Assembly: GCF_042682745.1 (NCBI RefSeq)
Contig: NZ_JBHUIO010000002.1
Location: forward strand, 1,054,001 to 1,118,000
Origin: Tumebacillus_A lipolyticus
GTDB lineage: Bacteria > Bacillota > Bacilli > Tumebacillales > Tumebacillaceae
Length of the DNA stretch: 64,000 nt
Direction of reading: 5' to 3'
Part shown: in pieces, positions 63,901 through 64,000 of the stretch
Numbering within the stretch: position 1 is the stretch's first letter
How the letters are laid out: every line of letters starts with the position of its first letter
Position numbers and translations under genes: made by a program
The notes under the pieces: generated by a model
Databases searched by the model: none
Told to the model about the DNA's origin: nothing
What the model saw: the letters and a program-made list of their open reading frames with translations, nothing else

Positions 63901-64000
63901 TTAGATATAGAACATGATGTTGTCTTTGCCAAACCGCTTTTTGTCGATCAGGTCGAGCAAAGTCGTACCGTCGAGCACTTCGTTGATCGAGCTGCGCACC
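63901..64000 (-). CDS. cymR: Rrf2-family cysteine regulator CymR (C-terminal end only)
   Basis: Only the last 32 codons are in the window: VRSSINEVLDGTTLLDLI ... DNIMFYI and a TAA. The ending MFYI and the position just upstream of the cysteine desulfurase match CymR, the repressor of cysteine metabolism genes. The DNA-binding domain lies beyond the right edge, so the call rests on the tail and on gene order. Confidence 0.7.
   Translation of the reverse strand, partial: VRSSINEVLDGTTLLDLIDKKRFGKDNIMFYI

Noticed and set aside
1..64000. CRISPR arrays, tRNA or rRNA genes
   Set aside because: No regularly spaced repeats, no cloverleaf sequences and no rRNA signature were seen.

Overview
The window is about 58% G+C and reads as a chromosome segment of a spore-forming Gram-positive bacterium. 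It carries sigK, mltG, trmR, udk, pbpI, ruvX, yrzB, yrzL, yrrD, iscS and cymR in a neighbourhood resembling the yrr/yrv region of Bacillus subtilis, plus a UbiA-type prenyltransferase and a LysM protein. A Tumebacillus/Alicyclobacillaceae-like host fits, but this is an inference. Almost every gene lies on the minus strand.

1-35,567: three giant hybrid NRPS/PKS genes, transcribed right to left. All start with the same nine-domain core, C-A-T-KS-AT-T-C-A-T. The first (26,079-35,567) is only that core. The second (11,082-25,433) adds a C-T module with no adenylation domain and a final C-A-T. The third (up to 10,900) adds C-A before leaving the window. Specificity codes suggest a serine-like residue, malonate and glycine for two of the proteins. 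No ketoreductase, epimerase or thioesterase is seen. Hairpin terminators separate the genes.

35,568-38,000: a cation-diffusion-facilitator exporter with a structured 5' leader, and a YugP-type membrane zinc peptidase.

38,006-46,500: an accessory region, visibly richer in A+T. It holds a displaced 3' fragment of sigK beginning at the EGNE codons (the skin-type junction), a decayed large serine recombinase, and an operon of two thioredoxin-like proteins, a MauE-type membrane protein, an ABC exporter and a six-cysteine peptide. An IS256-family remnant and an intact sigK follow. A second six-cysteine peptide beyond sigK has the same ribosome-binding site spacing and N-terminal motif. The remnant of a Rap-like TPR gene with an overlapping Phr-like peptide follows a lipoprotein gene.

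46,800-49,900: a Bcr/CflA-type drug exporter behind a leader peptide and alternative pairings around its ribosome-binding site, then an ECF sigma factor with an NTF2-like tail and a small membrane protein.

50,000-64,000: housekeeping genes for cell wall (pbpI, mltG), tRNA modification (trmR), uridine salvage (udk), ruvX/yrzB/yrzL, an AI-2E family permease, UbiA-family prenyltransferase, DUF116, LysM/GH18-like protein, peroxide defence (TlpA-like, peroxiredoxin), yrrD, iscS and cymR. Compared with B. subtilis, alaS, greA and yrrN/yrrO are absent from their usual slots.

The likeliest undescribed systems are the disulfide-rich peptide operon inside the skin-like element, and the triplicated ketoreductase-less NRPS/PKS assembly line.
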